Shown here piece after piece: positions 6,299-15,346 of a stretch of 21,011 bases of DNA. This DNA is from a virus. Location of the stretch: positions 1 through 21,011 of IMG/VR virus record IMGVR_UViG_3300042308_001236, one strand, 5' to 3'. The translations under genes were made by a program, and so were the position numbers. Positions within the stretch are counted from its first letter, which is position 1; every line of letters begins with the position of its first letter. The notes beneath the pieces are model-generated. The model saw only the letters and a list, made by a program, of their open reading frames with translations. It was not told where the DNA came from and searched no databases.

Positions 6299-8178
6299 TG
6301 GAAACTAAAAAAAATATATCATATCTTAACAAAGATTTTGGTCAATTTCGTAAAAATTTAATTGATTTTACAAAACAATATTTTCCAAATACATATAACG
6401 ATTTTCATGAATCATCTCCCGGTATGGTATTTGTAGAATTAGCAGCATATGTTGGAGACGTATTATCATATTATACAGATACAAATTTAAAAGAATCAAT
6501 GTTAGAACAGGCAACAGAACGTTCTAATATATATGATATTGCTAAGACTTTAGGATATAAGCCAAAAAACGTTGTCCCGGCACATGTTACGTTAGATATA
6601 TATCAATTATTACCAGCAAAAGGTTCTGGAGCTACTGTATCACCTGATTTTAGTTTTGCATTAAATATACTTAGCGGATTAATTGTTAATCAAACCAATG
6701 GCAACGCAAAATTTAGAACTACTGACTCGGTTGATTTTAATTATTCATCATCATTAAGTCCTACCGAAATTACCGTTTATGAAATTGATTCTGTAACAAA
6801 ACAACCTACGTATTTTTTATTAAAAAAACAAGTAGATGCTGTCTCCGGAGATATAAAACAAGCAGAATATACGTTTGGTAGTCCAGTAGCATATGATAAA
6901 ATTTTATTGCCTGATACAAATATTATAGAAATTATATCAGTTACTGAATCAGACGGAGATGCTTGGTACGAAGTTCCATACTTAGCTCAAGATACTATAT
7001 TTGAAGAAGCAGTAAACTTAGCAGAAAATGATCCTGAACTTTCAATATATCGGGCTAATGTTCCTAGTTTATTAAAATTGAAAAAGACTGCAAAACGATA
7101 CATTACTCGAATTAGAAGTGATAATAAAATTGAGCTTCAATTTGGATCTGGTGTTTCTGAAGACCATGATGCTGAATTAATTCCGAATCCAAAAAATGTT
7201 GGAAATGGATTATTATCAGTTAGAAATGAGATTGATATAGATATTGATCCATCTAATTTTTTATATACTAGAGCATATGGACAAGCACCAGCTAATACTA
7301 CATTAACCGTACAATATTCAGTAGGCACAGGTTTATCTGACAATGTTGAATCCAATGTATTAACTAAAATTAATGAAATAAAATTTAATGATGATGTTAA
7401 TTCTTCTACTAATGCATCTGCTTTAAATTTTATTAAAAATACAGTAACTGTTAATAATCCAGAGGCAGCTGCAGGAGCAAGAACTGCTGATTCATTGCAA
7501 GATATAAAAAATAATGCATTAGCAAATTTTGCAACACAAGCAAGATTAGTAACTCGCGAAGATTATATTATACGAACATATTCAATGCCGGCCAAATTTG
7601 GCAGTATTGCAAAAGCATATATCATACCCGACGATCAAATTTCTCAAAAAGATATGCAACAATCTAGAATTGCTAATCCATTAGCAATGAATTTATATGT
7701 TTTAGGCTTCAATCAAAATAAACAATTGACTCATTTAAATGATGCAGTTAAAGAAAATTTAAAAACATATCTTGATCATTATCGAATTTTAACTGATGCT
7801 GTAAATATAAAAAATGCATTTATTATCAATATTGGTATACAATTTGAAATTACTGTATTATCTAATTATAACAGCAATGAGGTTTTATTAAATTGTATTA
7901 ATGCAATAAAAACATATTTTTCTATAGATGCTTGGCAAATAAATCAACCAATTATAAAATCAGACCTAACAAATACTATAGGTAGCGTCCGCGGAGTACA
8001 AAACGTAGTCAATGTTGTGTTTGAAAATTTATATGATACTGAATTTAATTATTCAGGAAATGTATATGATTTAAATGCAAGTACCAAAAATGGAATAATA
8101 TACCCATCATTAGACCCTAGTATATTTGAGTTAAAATTTCTCGACCAAGATATTAAAGGTCGCGTTGTAAGTCATTAA
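6298..8178 (+). CDS. 6: Baseplate wedge protein, gp6-like (Baseplate_J type)
   Basis: The 626-residue product (T4 gp6 is 660 aa) has the hallmark N-terminus: SYLNKDFGQFRKNLIDFTK (residues 8-26), then PGMVFVELAAYVGDVLSYY (41-59) and the ER-NIYDIAKTLGYKPKN helix. The middle contains TADSLQDIKNNALANFATQA followed by RLVTREDYIIRTYSMPAKFG, the J-protein core. The C-terminus has the IGSVRGVQNVVNVVFENLY dimerisation-like segment. gp6 homologues form the continuous inner ring that links baseplate wedges. The gene follows gp25 directly and is followed, nine bases after its stop and a good AAAGGAAAA ribosome site, by another baseplate gene. No anomalies are seen. Confidence 0.93.
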   Translation: METKKNISYLNKDFGQFRKNLIDFTKQYFPNTYNDFHESSPGMVFVELAAYVGDVLSYYTDTNLKESMLEQATERSNIYDIAKTLGYKPKNVVPAHVTLDIYQLLPAKGSGATVSPDFSFALNILSGLIVNQTNGNAKFRTTDSVDFNYSSSLSPTEITVYEIDSVTKQPTYFLLKKQVDAVSGDIKQAEYTFGSPVAYDKILLPDTNIIEIISVTESDGDAWYEVPYLAQDTIFEEAVNLAENDPELSIYRANVPSLLKLKKTAKRYITRIRSDNKIELQFGSGVSEDHDAELIPNPKNVGNGLLSVRNEIDIDIDPSNFLYTRAYGQAPANTTLTVQYSVGTGLSDNVESNVLTKINEIKFNDDVNSSTNASALNFIKNTVTVNNPEAAAGARTADSLQDIKNNALANFATQARLVTREDYIIRTYSMPAKFGSIAKAYIIPDDQISQKDMQQSRIANPLAMNLYVLGFNQNKQLTHLNDAVKENLKTYLDHYRILTDAVNIKNAFIINIGIQFEITVLSNYNSNEVLLNCINAIKTYFSIDAWQINQPIIKSDLTNTIGSVRGVQNVVNVVFENLYDTEFNYSGNVYDLNASTKNGIIYPSLDPSIFELKFLDQDIKGRVVSH

Positions 8179-8186
8179 AGGAAAAC

Positions 8187-9296
8187 ATGTTTAAAATATT
8201 TTATGCAGAAAAAGATACAACATTATATGAATCCAATCTATACGCTAATAGTGGACTAAATTCTGTATTAGAAGTTGGAAAAAGTTTAAATACAGATGAT
8301 ACCATATCATCAATTAACAGTCTTTTAAAATTCAATGTAACTGAAATTTCGCAATCGTTGGCGTTATACAATAAATCAGTTACTGATTGCAAATTCATGT
8401 TGCAATTATATACTACCCATGCCCGTAATTTAGCAGCTGAATATGATATATCTGCAAAAATAGTTGGGCAGTCATGGGATAATGGTACTGGATTAGCAAC
8501 TGCATTAACTACAGATGGTGCTTCTTGGAATGGGCCAAGACCAAATAATTCATGGATAAGTGGCAGTCAACTTCAACAAATAACAGCTGGATCGAATCTT
8601 TATATATCAGGCTCAGGTAGCGGAGGCAGTTGGATTTATAGCTCCGGGTCAGCAACAACTAGTTCATTAATTGTATCTGAATCATTTTCTTATCGTACTA
8701 CTGATATCAATTTAGATGTTACAAATGCCATTAAATTGTGGCTCAGCGGATCCGGTGGATATACTATTCCAAATCATGGATTTTTATTAGAATTAATAAA
8801 TACAACCAGTACTGCATCATATGGATCTGTACAATATTTTAGTCGAGAAACACATACAATATATGTTCCTAAACTAGTAATGTACCTAGATAATAGCACG
8901 TTTACAACGGGATCATTGACCGCGGTTAATCTAGATTCATATGTAACATATACCAAGTTAAAACCAGCTTATAATGAAGCTGAGGTTGCAAAAATTAGAA
9001 TTTATAGTAGAAATAAATATCCGGTAAAATCTGCCACAAATTTATTTCCTATAGAAACTGTCAATTATTTACCAACATCATCATTTTATTCAATACTTGA
9101 TGCTGCAACAGATGAGGTAATTATTCCGTACGATAATATTTATACTAAATTAAGTTGTGATTCTACAAGCAATTTTATTCATATTGACATGAATGGATTT
9201 ATGCCGGAACGAAGTTATCGATTACAATTGAAAATAAATGACGGTATTACAATACAATATATTAACAATGACACGTATTTTAAAGTAATTAGATAA
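8187..9296 (+). CDS. Baseplate/virion protein with DNRLRE (CBM96-like) fold
   Basis: This 369-residue protein opens with AEKDTTLYESNLYANSGLNS, then LEVGKSLN and ISSINSLLKFNV. That order (D-T-T-ly... N-sG... LxVG... sLLkF) is typical of DNRLRE/CBM96-type beta-sandwiches, which often bind polysaccharide. Later INLDVTNAIKLWLSG and NHGFLLELIN are the matching closing strands of that fold. A Ser/Gly-rich insertion (SGSGSGGSWIYSSGSATTSS) splits the domain. The C-terminal 110 residues (YVTYTKLKPAYNEAEVAKIR onward) form a second beta domain of unknown type. Its place directly after gp6 corresponds to peripheral baseplate proteins such as gp7/gp8 in T4, but I see no sequence match to them. It overlaps the next gene by one base (TAATG). 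Confidence 0.68.
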   Translation: MFKIFYAEKDTTLYESNLYANSGLNSVLEVGKSLNTDDTISSINSLLKFNVTEISQSLALYNKSVTDCKFMLQLYTTHARNLAAEYDISAKIVGQSWDNGTGLATALTTDGASWNGPRPNNSWISGSQLQQITAGSNLYISGSGSGGSWIYSSGSATTSSLIVSESFSYRTTDINLDVTNAIKLWLSGSGGYTIPNHGFLLELINTTSTASYGSVQYFSRETHTIYVPKLVMYLDNSTFTTGSLTAVNLDSYVTYTKLKPAYNEAEVAKIRIYSRNKYPVKSATNLFPIETVNYLPTSSFYSILDAATDEVIIPYDNIYTKLSCDSTSNFIHIDMNGFMPERSYRLQLKINDGITIQYINNDTYFKVIR

Positions 9297-10759
9297 TGGC
9301 AATTAATCCTACAAATCATACAGTTTATCAACTAAAAGGTATCACAGCATTTTCAAATGAGGCTGCTGTTAATACACGCAGTGTTGATTCAGGACACCTT
9401 GTTATAGATGCATCTGCGTCTGCAAACATGTTAACTATAGAAGGAGTCACGTATGGATATAACAAACAGTCAGTAAACGATGTTTTAGATACACAGTTTA
9501 ATTATTTCAAGTTTCCAGTTCAAGTTGTTTATTCACCAATAGACATCGATGTTGATATTAATGTTCCGGAACAGCCACAAGCAGAACCAGAAAAACCAGA
9601 CCCAATATTTGCAAGATATAAACCTAACGAATCAATTGATTTACCTACAGAAAATTGGGCGCCAATTGAATTATCTGAAATTGAAGATGGCAACGCACAA
9701 AAAAAACCTAATCGATACTATATTAATAAAGCAATTAAAGATGAAAATAAACCGTTACGATTCCGATTTAATTGGAATATTACGGTTGAGGGCATAACTG
9801 GTAACGATACGGTAATAGCACAAATTGGTCTGTTGCAAGAATCTCCTAATAGGACAATTTCTTCAGGCGGCTATTTCCCAGGATGGGTTACGGAATATGA
9901 ATGGCCGGATCTTCCGCCCGACACCGTTACTGGTATTAAAAATAGAGGTGACGCTATAGACGCAACGTTAACACCTGGCTTAAACACCGGGATATTAGAT
10001 ATTACCGTGCCATGGTGGGATTATGATCAAGGAGATAAATTTAGCGTTGTAATTGTATATTATAAAGAGCAATGGGATACAAAATGGCATTGGTTTGGCC
10101 AACATGGTGGTAAATTTACCAATTATTGGGATCATTCATGGGAAAACTGGTATAGAAAGGGAAAAAATGGTAGGTGGATTACTCGAGATGAATCAGATCA
10201 GCCTGGGTCTGCAACACAAATTAGAGACATGAAAACTATAGTTGCTCCGGATTGGTGGGAGCCGGTGCTTAATACCTACGTAGAGCCAACAAAGCGAGGC
10301 CTTGTTGAAAGAATGCGATCTGGTGAAGGACGTCGAACAACTGGCGCCCGGAAAAACGCATATGACGATTGGTTGCCTGGCAGCGAACATAGAGATGTGT
10401 ATAATGAATATATACGGGATGGCTTTGAATGGGAAGAAGAACTTAACCGAACCTATGATATTTTTGGAAAGGCCCAGTATCGTTCTGGGCCAAAAGAAGC
10501 TTTTATCGCTGCAGAAGATAGCAAGACAAGTAATGGTTTCACGCGTTGGTCTAACAATGATGGTTTTACATCAAAAGTTGTTTATAAGCCTAATGAAGGC
10601 CATATTGGCACCAAGCAAGGAAAAGTTGCGTATGACTTAGCAAAAGCAGCATTCGACGCTCGAGACCCAAAAATAATAATCAATGCAGATAAAACATGGC
10701 TATCAGTAACAAATGCAGAAAAACAGGTTGATGTTTGGAATCGCAAATTAAAACCTTAA
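9296..10759 (+). CDS. Trp-rich structural protein of unknown family
   Basis: I do not recognise this 487-residue protein. Residues 1-110 end in a strand-rich part and a Pro/Glu linker (VPEQPQAEPEKPDPIF). A beta-sandwich-like region follows (LRFRFNWNITVEGITGND, VIAQIGLLQESPN). From about residue 197 to 321 it is unusually aromatic, with 13 tryptophans including two Trp-Trp pairs (VPWWDYD, APDWWEP) and clusters such as KWHWFGQHGG. The C-terminal third is charged and helical (ERMRSGEGRRTTGARKN, TKQGKVAYDLAKAAFDARD). Its codons look more GC-rich than those of gp6, which may mean recent exchange. Position within a coupled gp6-to-periphery run suggests a baseplate or fibre-attachment role. Confidence 0.62.
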   Translation: MAINPTNHTVYQLKGITAFSNEAAVNTRSVDSGHLVIDASASANMLTIEGVTYGYNKQSVNDVLDTQFNYFKFPVQVVYSPIDIDVDINVPEQPQAEPEKPDPIFARYKPNESIDLPTENWAPIELSEIEDGNAQKKPNRYYINKAIKDENKPLRFRFNWNITVEGITGNDTVIAQIGLLQESPNRTISSGGYFPGWVTEYEWPDLPPDTVTGIKNRGDAIDATLTPGLNTGILDITVPWWDYDQGDKFSVVIVYYKEQWDTKWHWFGQHGGKFTNYWDHSWENWYRKGKNGRWITRDESDQPGSATQIRDMKTIVAPDWWEPVLNTYVEPTKRGLVERMRSGEGRRTTGARKNAYDDWLPGSEHRDVYNEYIRDGFEWEEELNRTYDIFGKAQYRSGPKEAFIAAEDSKTSNGFTRWSNNDGFTSKVVYKPNEGHIGTKQGKVAYDLAKAAFDARDPKIIINADKTWLSVTNAEKQVDVWNRKLKP

Positions 10760-10795
10760 CGCCAAAAATATAATAAAAAAAATGAAAATTATATC

Positions 10796-13700
10796 ATGAT
10801 ATCACAGTATAAAAATAGTTCTAAATTATTATCTGCTAATAATGCTATAGCTGCTGAACGATTTTCATTTAATGAACAACAATTATTTTCATATGTAAAC
10901 GAACAATATACAGAGGTACCGGAGATAGCAAGTGCCGGCGAAGACGTACGTTTAGAATTACATGTTTATTCGGCTGATAAATGGATTACTGGTGAACATC
11001 GTATTCAACAAGTCTCAGCGACTCCAAAACGTATAGATTCGGTCACCAAAAAACAAATTGAATTATCTGTGCCAATTGGCATTAATCTTAAAGATGAGTT
11101 AGATAAATTAAAAATTGTAACAGGAAATTATAAATTTGCTATAAATTTCTTTCGCAATTTAATAGGAGATTATGTTATTCAACATTTGCGAGTTGAAGAA
11201 ATTTCTCCTGACAGAACTGAAATTAAACTTCGTGCAATTGACGAAAAAAATGCTGCATTTTTAAAGTCAATTACTAATTTTATTCAGACAGTAAAACAAA
11301 CATCTACAACATATAATCCAGACGACCGATATCGTACATATCTATTAAATTTTAGTCAAAATCAAACGGTACAATTTGTTAATAGTGTTGTAGTTGGCAA
11401 TCATTTATATGTTAAATTAAAAGATAGATTGCCTGATGAAATTGACATAAATTTTAAATGTTGGGTTGTTGAAGAATTAAAAAGTCCATATATAGACAAT
11501 GTTAGTATAATATCACATACTATTCCAAAAACATTTAAATCAATATCCGGAGCTAATTGGCAAGCAAATTATTCATATAATACATCAACTGAAAGTGGCT
11601 TGAAATCATGGACCGATTTATTAGGAGCGTCCACATCTACGTCACAGCAAATTATAGATACATATTTTTCAGGATCATTGTCGACATCGGATTTAAATTT
11701 AGATTATTCTAATTTTAATAATTTTATATTTTATAGCTCAGCAACAGAACGTGTTGAAAATTTTATATACAAACTAAATTTATTAGAATATTATACATCA
11801 AAAAGTTTAGACATTGCAAACATATCCGGAAGTGTGGCATCAACCAATTCTTCAGAATTTTCAAAATTAGCAGCCAATTTAATTGGAGGATTTGATGGAT
11901 TTGAACAATATTTATATTATAATTCATCATCATATACAACTACTACCCATTATATACCAAACGAATCATATCATGTATCACAATTAACAGGTAGCTTTGT
12001 TTTACCTGCTCCTAAATTAAATTCAACAAGACCGCATACCTTAGCAAGCACCACTAGCCCTACATTTAAAGTTTGGCATGATGATCTTCGAGAAAAGTCA
12101 ATATTATATGACCAATTAAATAGAAATGCATTAATATATGCAATACCAGAATATATTCGATTAGATGAAAACAATGTGCAATTAGAAACATTTGTTAACA
12201 TGTTAGGTCATCATTATGATATATTATATTCATATATTAATCATATATCAAAAATTAATTCTCGCGAAGAAAATCCTAAATTAGGAATGCCGAATGAATT
12301 GTTATATTCGGTAGCAAAACAATTTGGATGGTCTTTAACAGACGGGCAACAAGGTCAAGATTTATGGAAATATGTATTAGGTACAGATGAAACAGGAACA
12401 CCATTAACAGGGTCTAACTCGGTTGGTGACCCGGCTGTATCTGGTAAGCATATTACATATGCCATTTGGCGTCGCATTGTAAATAATTTACCTGTTCTTT
12501 TGAAATCAAAAGGAACAAAACGAAGTATACAAGCATTATTATCTTGTTATGGAATTCCAAAATCATTGATTAGTATTAATGAATACGGCGGACCGCAAAT
12601 TGATCGAACACCGATATATGAATCATTTACTTCAAATTATGCATTAGATTTAATAGCTAATACTGCTGGTACTGTTACAACAAATTACAGTCAATCAATT
12701 AATACGGTACAATTAAGATTCCGTACAGCTGATGTAACAAAAACTCCTACGTTACCTAGTACCATGAACTTGTTTACAATTGGTAGCAACACGGTAACGT
12801 TAAATTATGTTTCTGGAACTGTTGGTCAATTAAAAATAAACAATACTGGTTCTGCAAATATTGAATTATTTGATGGTGGTTGGACATCTGTTATACTAAA
12901 AACAAATGGCAACAAGTTAGACCTAGTTGCTAGTAGAGCAAAATATGGTAAAATTATAACAGTAGTATCTGCGTCAGCTACTGCTTCTTTTGCCGGACAA
13001 GGTACTTTAACTTTAGGTGGAACAACGGGTGGTTCTAGATTACAAGGTCAATTGCAAGAATTGCGATTATGGTCATCTTCGTTAGATAATTCATATTTTG
13101 CAAATCATGTAAAAGCGCCAGGAGCATATAATAGTGCAGATCCATACAATGATTTAATTTATAGATTACCATTAACATCACAAATAAATCATCAAACATA
13201 TACAACAAGCTCGGGTATACAACCTAAATTCTCTGCAATATCTTCATCATTTACAGGATGGACTGAATCTAAACCATATGATTCACTTGAAGAGTCATAT
13301 TATTTTGATGCCCCATCTATTGGATCAAGTACTTATGATGATAATAAAATACGATTAGAATCCAATAATTTAATTGGTACGTTAGATGTAAAAACAAGAG
13401 CTGAATTTAGTCAGTATGATACTGCTCCATTAGATAACAATAAATTAGGAGTATATTTTTCTCCGCAGACAATGGTTGATGAAGATATTATAGCACAATT
13501 AAGTAATAGCGATTTAAATCAATATATTGGTGATCCGGATACTACAATTAGTAAAAATTCATATCCAGACCTAATAAATTATTCATATACGTATTGGCAA
13601 AAATATAAAGATAAAACCAACATTAACATGTACATAAACATGTTTACATTGTTTGATATGTCGTTTTTTAAACAATTGGATCAATTACTACCGGCACGTG

Positions 13701-14635
13701 TCAATAAATTAACAGGTGTTTTAATTCAACCAACGTTATTAGAGCGAAGCAAATTAGATATATTACCAGATATACAACGATTTGATAATTCATATAGTGT
13801 AACAATTGATGATGAGTTAATTGATATATTAGCTAGCGATTTAACAGTTGAAGGTATATTACCATTATATATGACGCAATCATGGGTTGATGAAACGTTA
13901 TATGCAAATACAATATTGGAGCCAACTAAAATTACTAGCTCATTTCAAATATATGAAGCAAACCCAGTACTACAACCAACTAAAATTACTAGCTCATTCC
14001 AAATATATGAAGCAAGCCCTGTGGTTAAACCAACTAAAATTACTAGTTCATTCCAAATATATGAAGCACAACCAATATCGAAACCAACTAAAATTAATAG
14101 TTCGCTTCAAATATTAGATACTCAGTTATTTAAAATATCTAGGCAAATTATAGGATCAGATGATGATCAATTGCAAGGATATTTAACTTCATCACAAGCT
14201 AAACGATATCAAGGAACAACATATAATTATATTAGTATAATTCAAAACAAATTGTTTGTTCCGGGAGTACCTGGTTCGCAATTATATATAACGGCATCAA
14301 CTCCTCCATGGAGATCTGATGCTAGTCAAATAATAATTGATACACCGCATATATCGCCAAATTCAATTGTATCAGGATCATTAACTAAGATAATAACAAC
14401 TTTTATTTCTGGAAGCAAAACTTATAGATTATATCAATCAGCATCTAGTACTAGCAATTTATCACTTGGAATTAAAAATCATCGATATAATGGCTGCAAA
14501 CTAACGTCGACCGCATTTAATGTAAAATCTAAACAAACGGTAGATGGTGGGCCGGTAGTCGAATTTTTCATTGTCAATCCAAATAAACTTCAAGTACAAA
14601 CCCCTGGAAAAAATGGAAATTTTTTAAATAGATAA
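10796..14635 (+). CDS. Large virion structural protein with LamG-like domain and 18-aa repeats
   Basis: This is the largest gene (1279 aa). The N-terminal 600 residues form a body I associate with marine myovirus baseplates: LELHVYSADKWITGEHRI, KFAINFFRNLIGDYVIQHLR and, near 565-590, PVLLKSKGTKRSIQALLSCY before GIPKSL. The last segment resembles phage tail proteins that meet the wedge. About residues 615-765 form a concanavalin/LamG-like sandwich ending in GQLQELRLWSSSL. A helical section follows (DMSFFKQLDQLLPARVNK). At 1043-1114 four 18-residue repeats (PTKITSSFQIYEA core) precede a final beta part. The position after gp6 and the size make it the likely counterpart of T4 gp7/gp10-type peripheral wedge proteins. 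This is inference from order, not homology. Confidence 0.68.
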   Translation: MISQYKNSSKLLSANNAIAAERFSFNEQQLFSYVNEQYTEVPEIASAGEDVRLELHVYSADKWITGEHRIQQVSATPKRIDSVTKKQIELSVPIGINLKDELDKLKIVTGNYKFAINFFRNLIGDYVIQHLRVEEISPDRTEIKLRAIDEKNAAFLKSITNFIQTVKQTSTTYNPDDRYRTYLLNFSQNQTVQFVNSVVVGNHLYVKLKDRLPDEIDINFKCWVVEELKSPYIDNVSIISHTIPKTFKSISGANWQANYSYNTSTESGLKSWTDLLGASTSTSQQIIDTYFSGSLSTSDLNLDYSNFNNFIFYSSATERVENFIYKLNLLEYYTSKSLDIANISGSVASTNSSEFSKLAANLIGGFDGFEQYLYYNSSSYTTTTHYIPNESYHVSQLTGSFVLPAPKLNSTRPHTLASTTSPTFKVWHDDLREKSILYDQLNRNALIYAIPEYIRLDENNVQLETFVNMLGHHYDILYSYINHISKINSREENPKLGMPNELLYSVAKQFGWSLTDGQQGQDLWKYVLGTDETGTPLTGSNSVGDPAVSGKHITYAIWRRIVNNLPVLLKSKGTKRSIQALLSCYGIPKSLISINEYGGPQIDRTPIYESFTSNYALDLIANTAGTVTTNYSQSINTVQLRFRTADVTKTPTLPSTMNLFTIGSNTVTLNYVSGTVGQLKINNTGSANIELFDGGWTSVILKTNGNKLDLVASRAKYGKIITVVSASATASFAGQGTLTLGGTTGGSRLQGQLQELRLWSSSLDNSYFANHVKAPGAYNSADPYNDLIYRLPLTSQINHQTYTTSSGIQPKFSAISSSFTGWTESKPYDSLEESYYFDAPSIGSSTYDDNKIRLESNNLIGTLDVKTRAEFSQYDTAPLDNNKLGVYFSPQTMVDEDIIAQLSNSDLNQYIGDPDTTISKNSYPDLINYSYTYWQKYKDKTNINMYINMFTLFDMSFFKQLDQLLPARVNKLTGVLIQPTLLERSKLDILPDIQRFDNSYSVTIDDELIDILASDLTVEGILPLYMTQSWVDETLYANTILEPTKITSSFQIYEANPVLQPTKITSSFQIYEASPVVKPTKITSSFQIYEAQPISKPTKINSSLQILDTQLFKISRQIIGSDDDQLQGYLTSSQAKRYQGTTYNYISIIQNKLFVPGVPGSQLYITASTPPWRSDASQIIIDTPHISPNSIVSGSLTKIITTFISGSKTYRLYQSASSTSNLSLGIKNHRYNGCKLTSTAFNVKSKQTVDGGPVVEFFIVNPNKLQVQTPGKNGNFLNR
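13922..14137 (+). repeat. Four tandem 54-bp coding repeats
   Basis: Copies start at 13922, 13976, 14030 and 14084, each 54 bases and in frame, encoding PTKITSSFQIYEA plus five variable residues. The first three are nearly identical in the leading 39 bases, with a few silent changes. The fourth is diverged (PTKINSSLQILDT). Repeat-number change would lengthen or shorten the protein in 18-residue steps without a frameshift. Confidence 0.95.
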
Positions 14636-14649
14636 ATTTTACATGTATA

Positions 14650-14662
14650 TATTTATATTAAA
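14650..14662 (+). promoter_or_regulatory. Recurrent TATTTATATTAAA element, candidate late promoter
   Basis: This is the same 13-mer as at 2860 and 16740, in the 39-base gap before the 14675 gene, 25 bases before its ATG and joined to an AAAGGATAA ribosome site. The 25-base distance equals that at 2860. The gene behind it belongs to a probably abundant virion protein family. Confidence 0.42.
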
Positions 14663-14674
14663 GGATAAAAAATT

Positions 14675-15325
14675 ATGGGATATTTAAATAATTCAAGCGT
14701 TACAGTCGACGCAATTTTAACAATTAAAGGACGAGAACTTTTAGCCCGCGGAGCTGGAGAATTTAATATTACGCAATTTGCATTAGGAGATGATGAAGTT
14801 GATTATTCATTATGGAATTCAGATCACCCATTAGGTACAGCATATTATGGTGCAATCATTGAAGGAATGCCGATAATTGAAGCAATCCCGGATGAAACTC
14901 AAGCATTAAAATATAAATTAATTACATTGCCTAAAAAAACACAAAATATACCAGTTATCAATGTTGGTAATACTTCTATTACATTGAATGCACCTGGTAA
15001 TAGCACTATTATTTCTCCTGACACTAGTAATTTTAGAGGAGGAAATGCCACTTTAGGATATTCTGCAATATTATCTGATTCAAGTGTATGCGATATTATT
15101 GTTACTAAGGCGTTACAAAATAATATTATGCCTACAACTGCTAGATTTATTGGAGATAATGAAGATGCTCAAAGTGTAGCTGTTTCTGGATTTGAGTTTA
15201 AAGTTACAGCTAAAACACAAATGGTTGAAGATAAAACTGCAACAGTAACTATTATAGCTAACGAAACCGGTGGAACTGTCACTATGCGTATAACAGTTAA
15301 AAAAGCAACGACAGCAACAATTTAA
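14675..15325 (+). CDS. Virion structural protein with C-terminal Ig-like domain
   Basis: The N-terminal 85 residues (MGYLNNSSVTVDAILTIKGR, ELLARGAGEFNITQFALGDD, WNSDHPLGTAYYGAIIE, MPIIEAIPDETQALKYKL) match a module I recall as very common in marine myovirus structural genes. The C-terminal 110 residues are a beta-sandwich of Ig/BIG type (GFEFKVTAKTQMVEDKTATV, TIIANETGGTVTMRITV). The likely place is the virion surface, either baseplate or head decoration. The start is fixed by AAAGGA ten bases upstream. No cysteine pairs or repeats are seen apart from one Cys. The module is recognisable; its exact position in the particle is not known to me. Confidence 0.75.
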   Translation: MGYLNNSSVTVDAILTIKGRELLARGAGEFNITQFALGDDEVDYSLWNSDHPLGTAYYGAIIEGMPIIEAIPDETQALKYKLITLPKKTQNIPVINVGNTSITLNAPGNSTIISPDTSNFRGGNATLGYSAILSDSSVCDIIVTKALQNNIMPTTARFIGDNEDAQSVAVSGFEFKVTAKTQMVEDKTATVTIIANETGGTVTMRITVKKATTATI

Positions 15326-15346
15326 AAAAAAGAAATATAATATAAT

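Noticed and set aside
10302-10640. + strand 112-codon frame inside the Trp-rich gene
   Set aside because: Fully nested in a longer supported frame; composition is typical of a shifted reading, with no ribosome site.
11909-11919. TATTTATATTA inside the 1279-residue gene, also TATTTATA at 4774 and 9137 and TATTTAT at 1914
   Set aside because: These lie inside genes and not before starts, and are expected by chance in such AT-rich DNA; they serve as a caution for the promoter proposal.
13887-14117. Alternate + frame across the 54-bp repeats, giving repeated LKLLAHSKYMK
   Set aside because: The repeat unit is a multiple of three, so every frame stays open and repetitive; the main frame belongs to the 1279-residue protein.
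13922-14137. CRISPR-like direct repeats
   Set aside because: Repeats are contiguous, in frame and without unique spacers; there are no cas genes.
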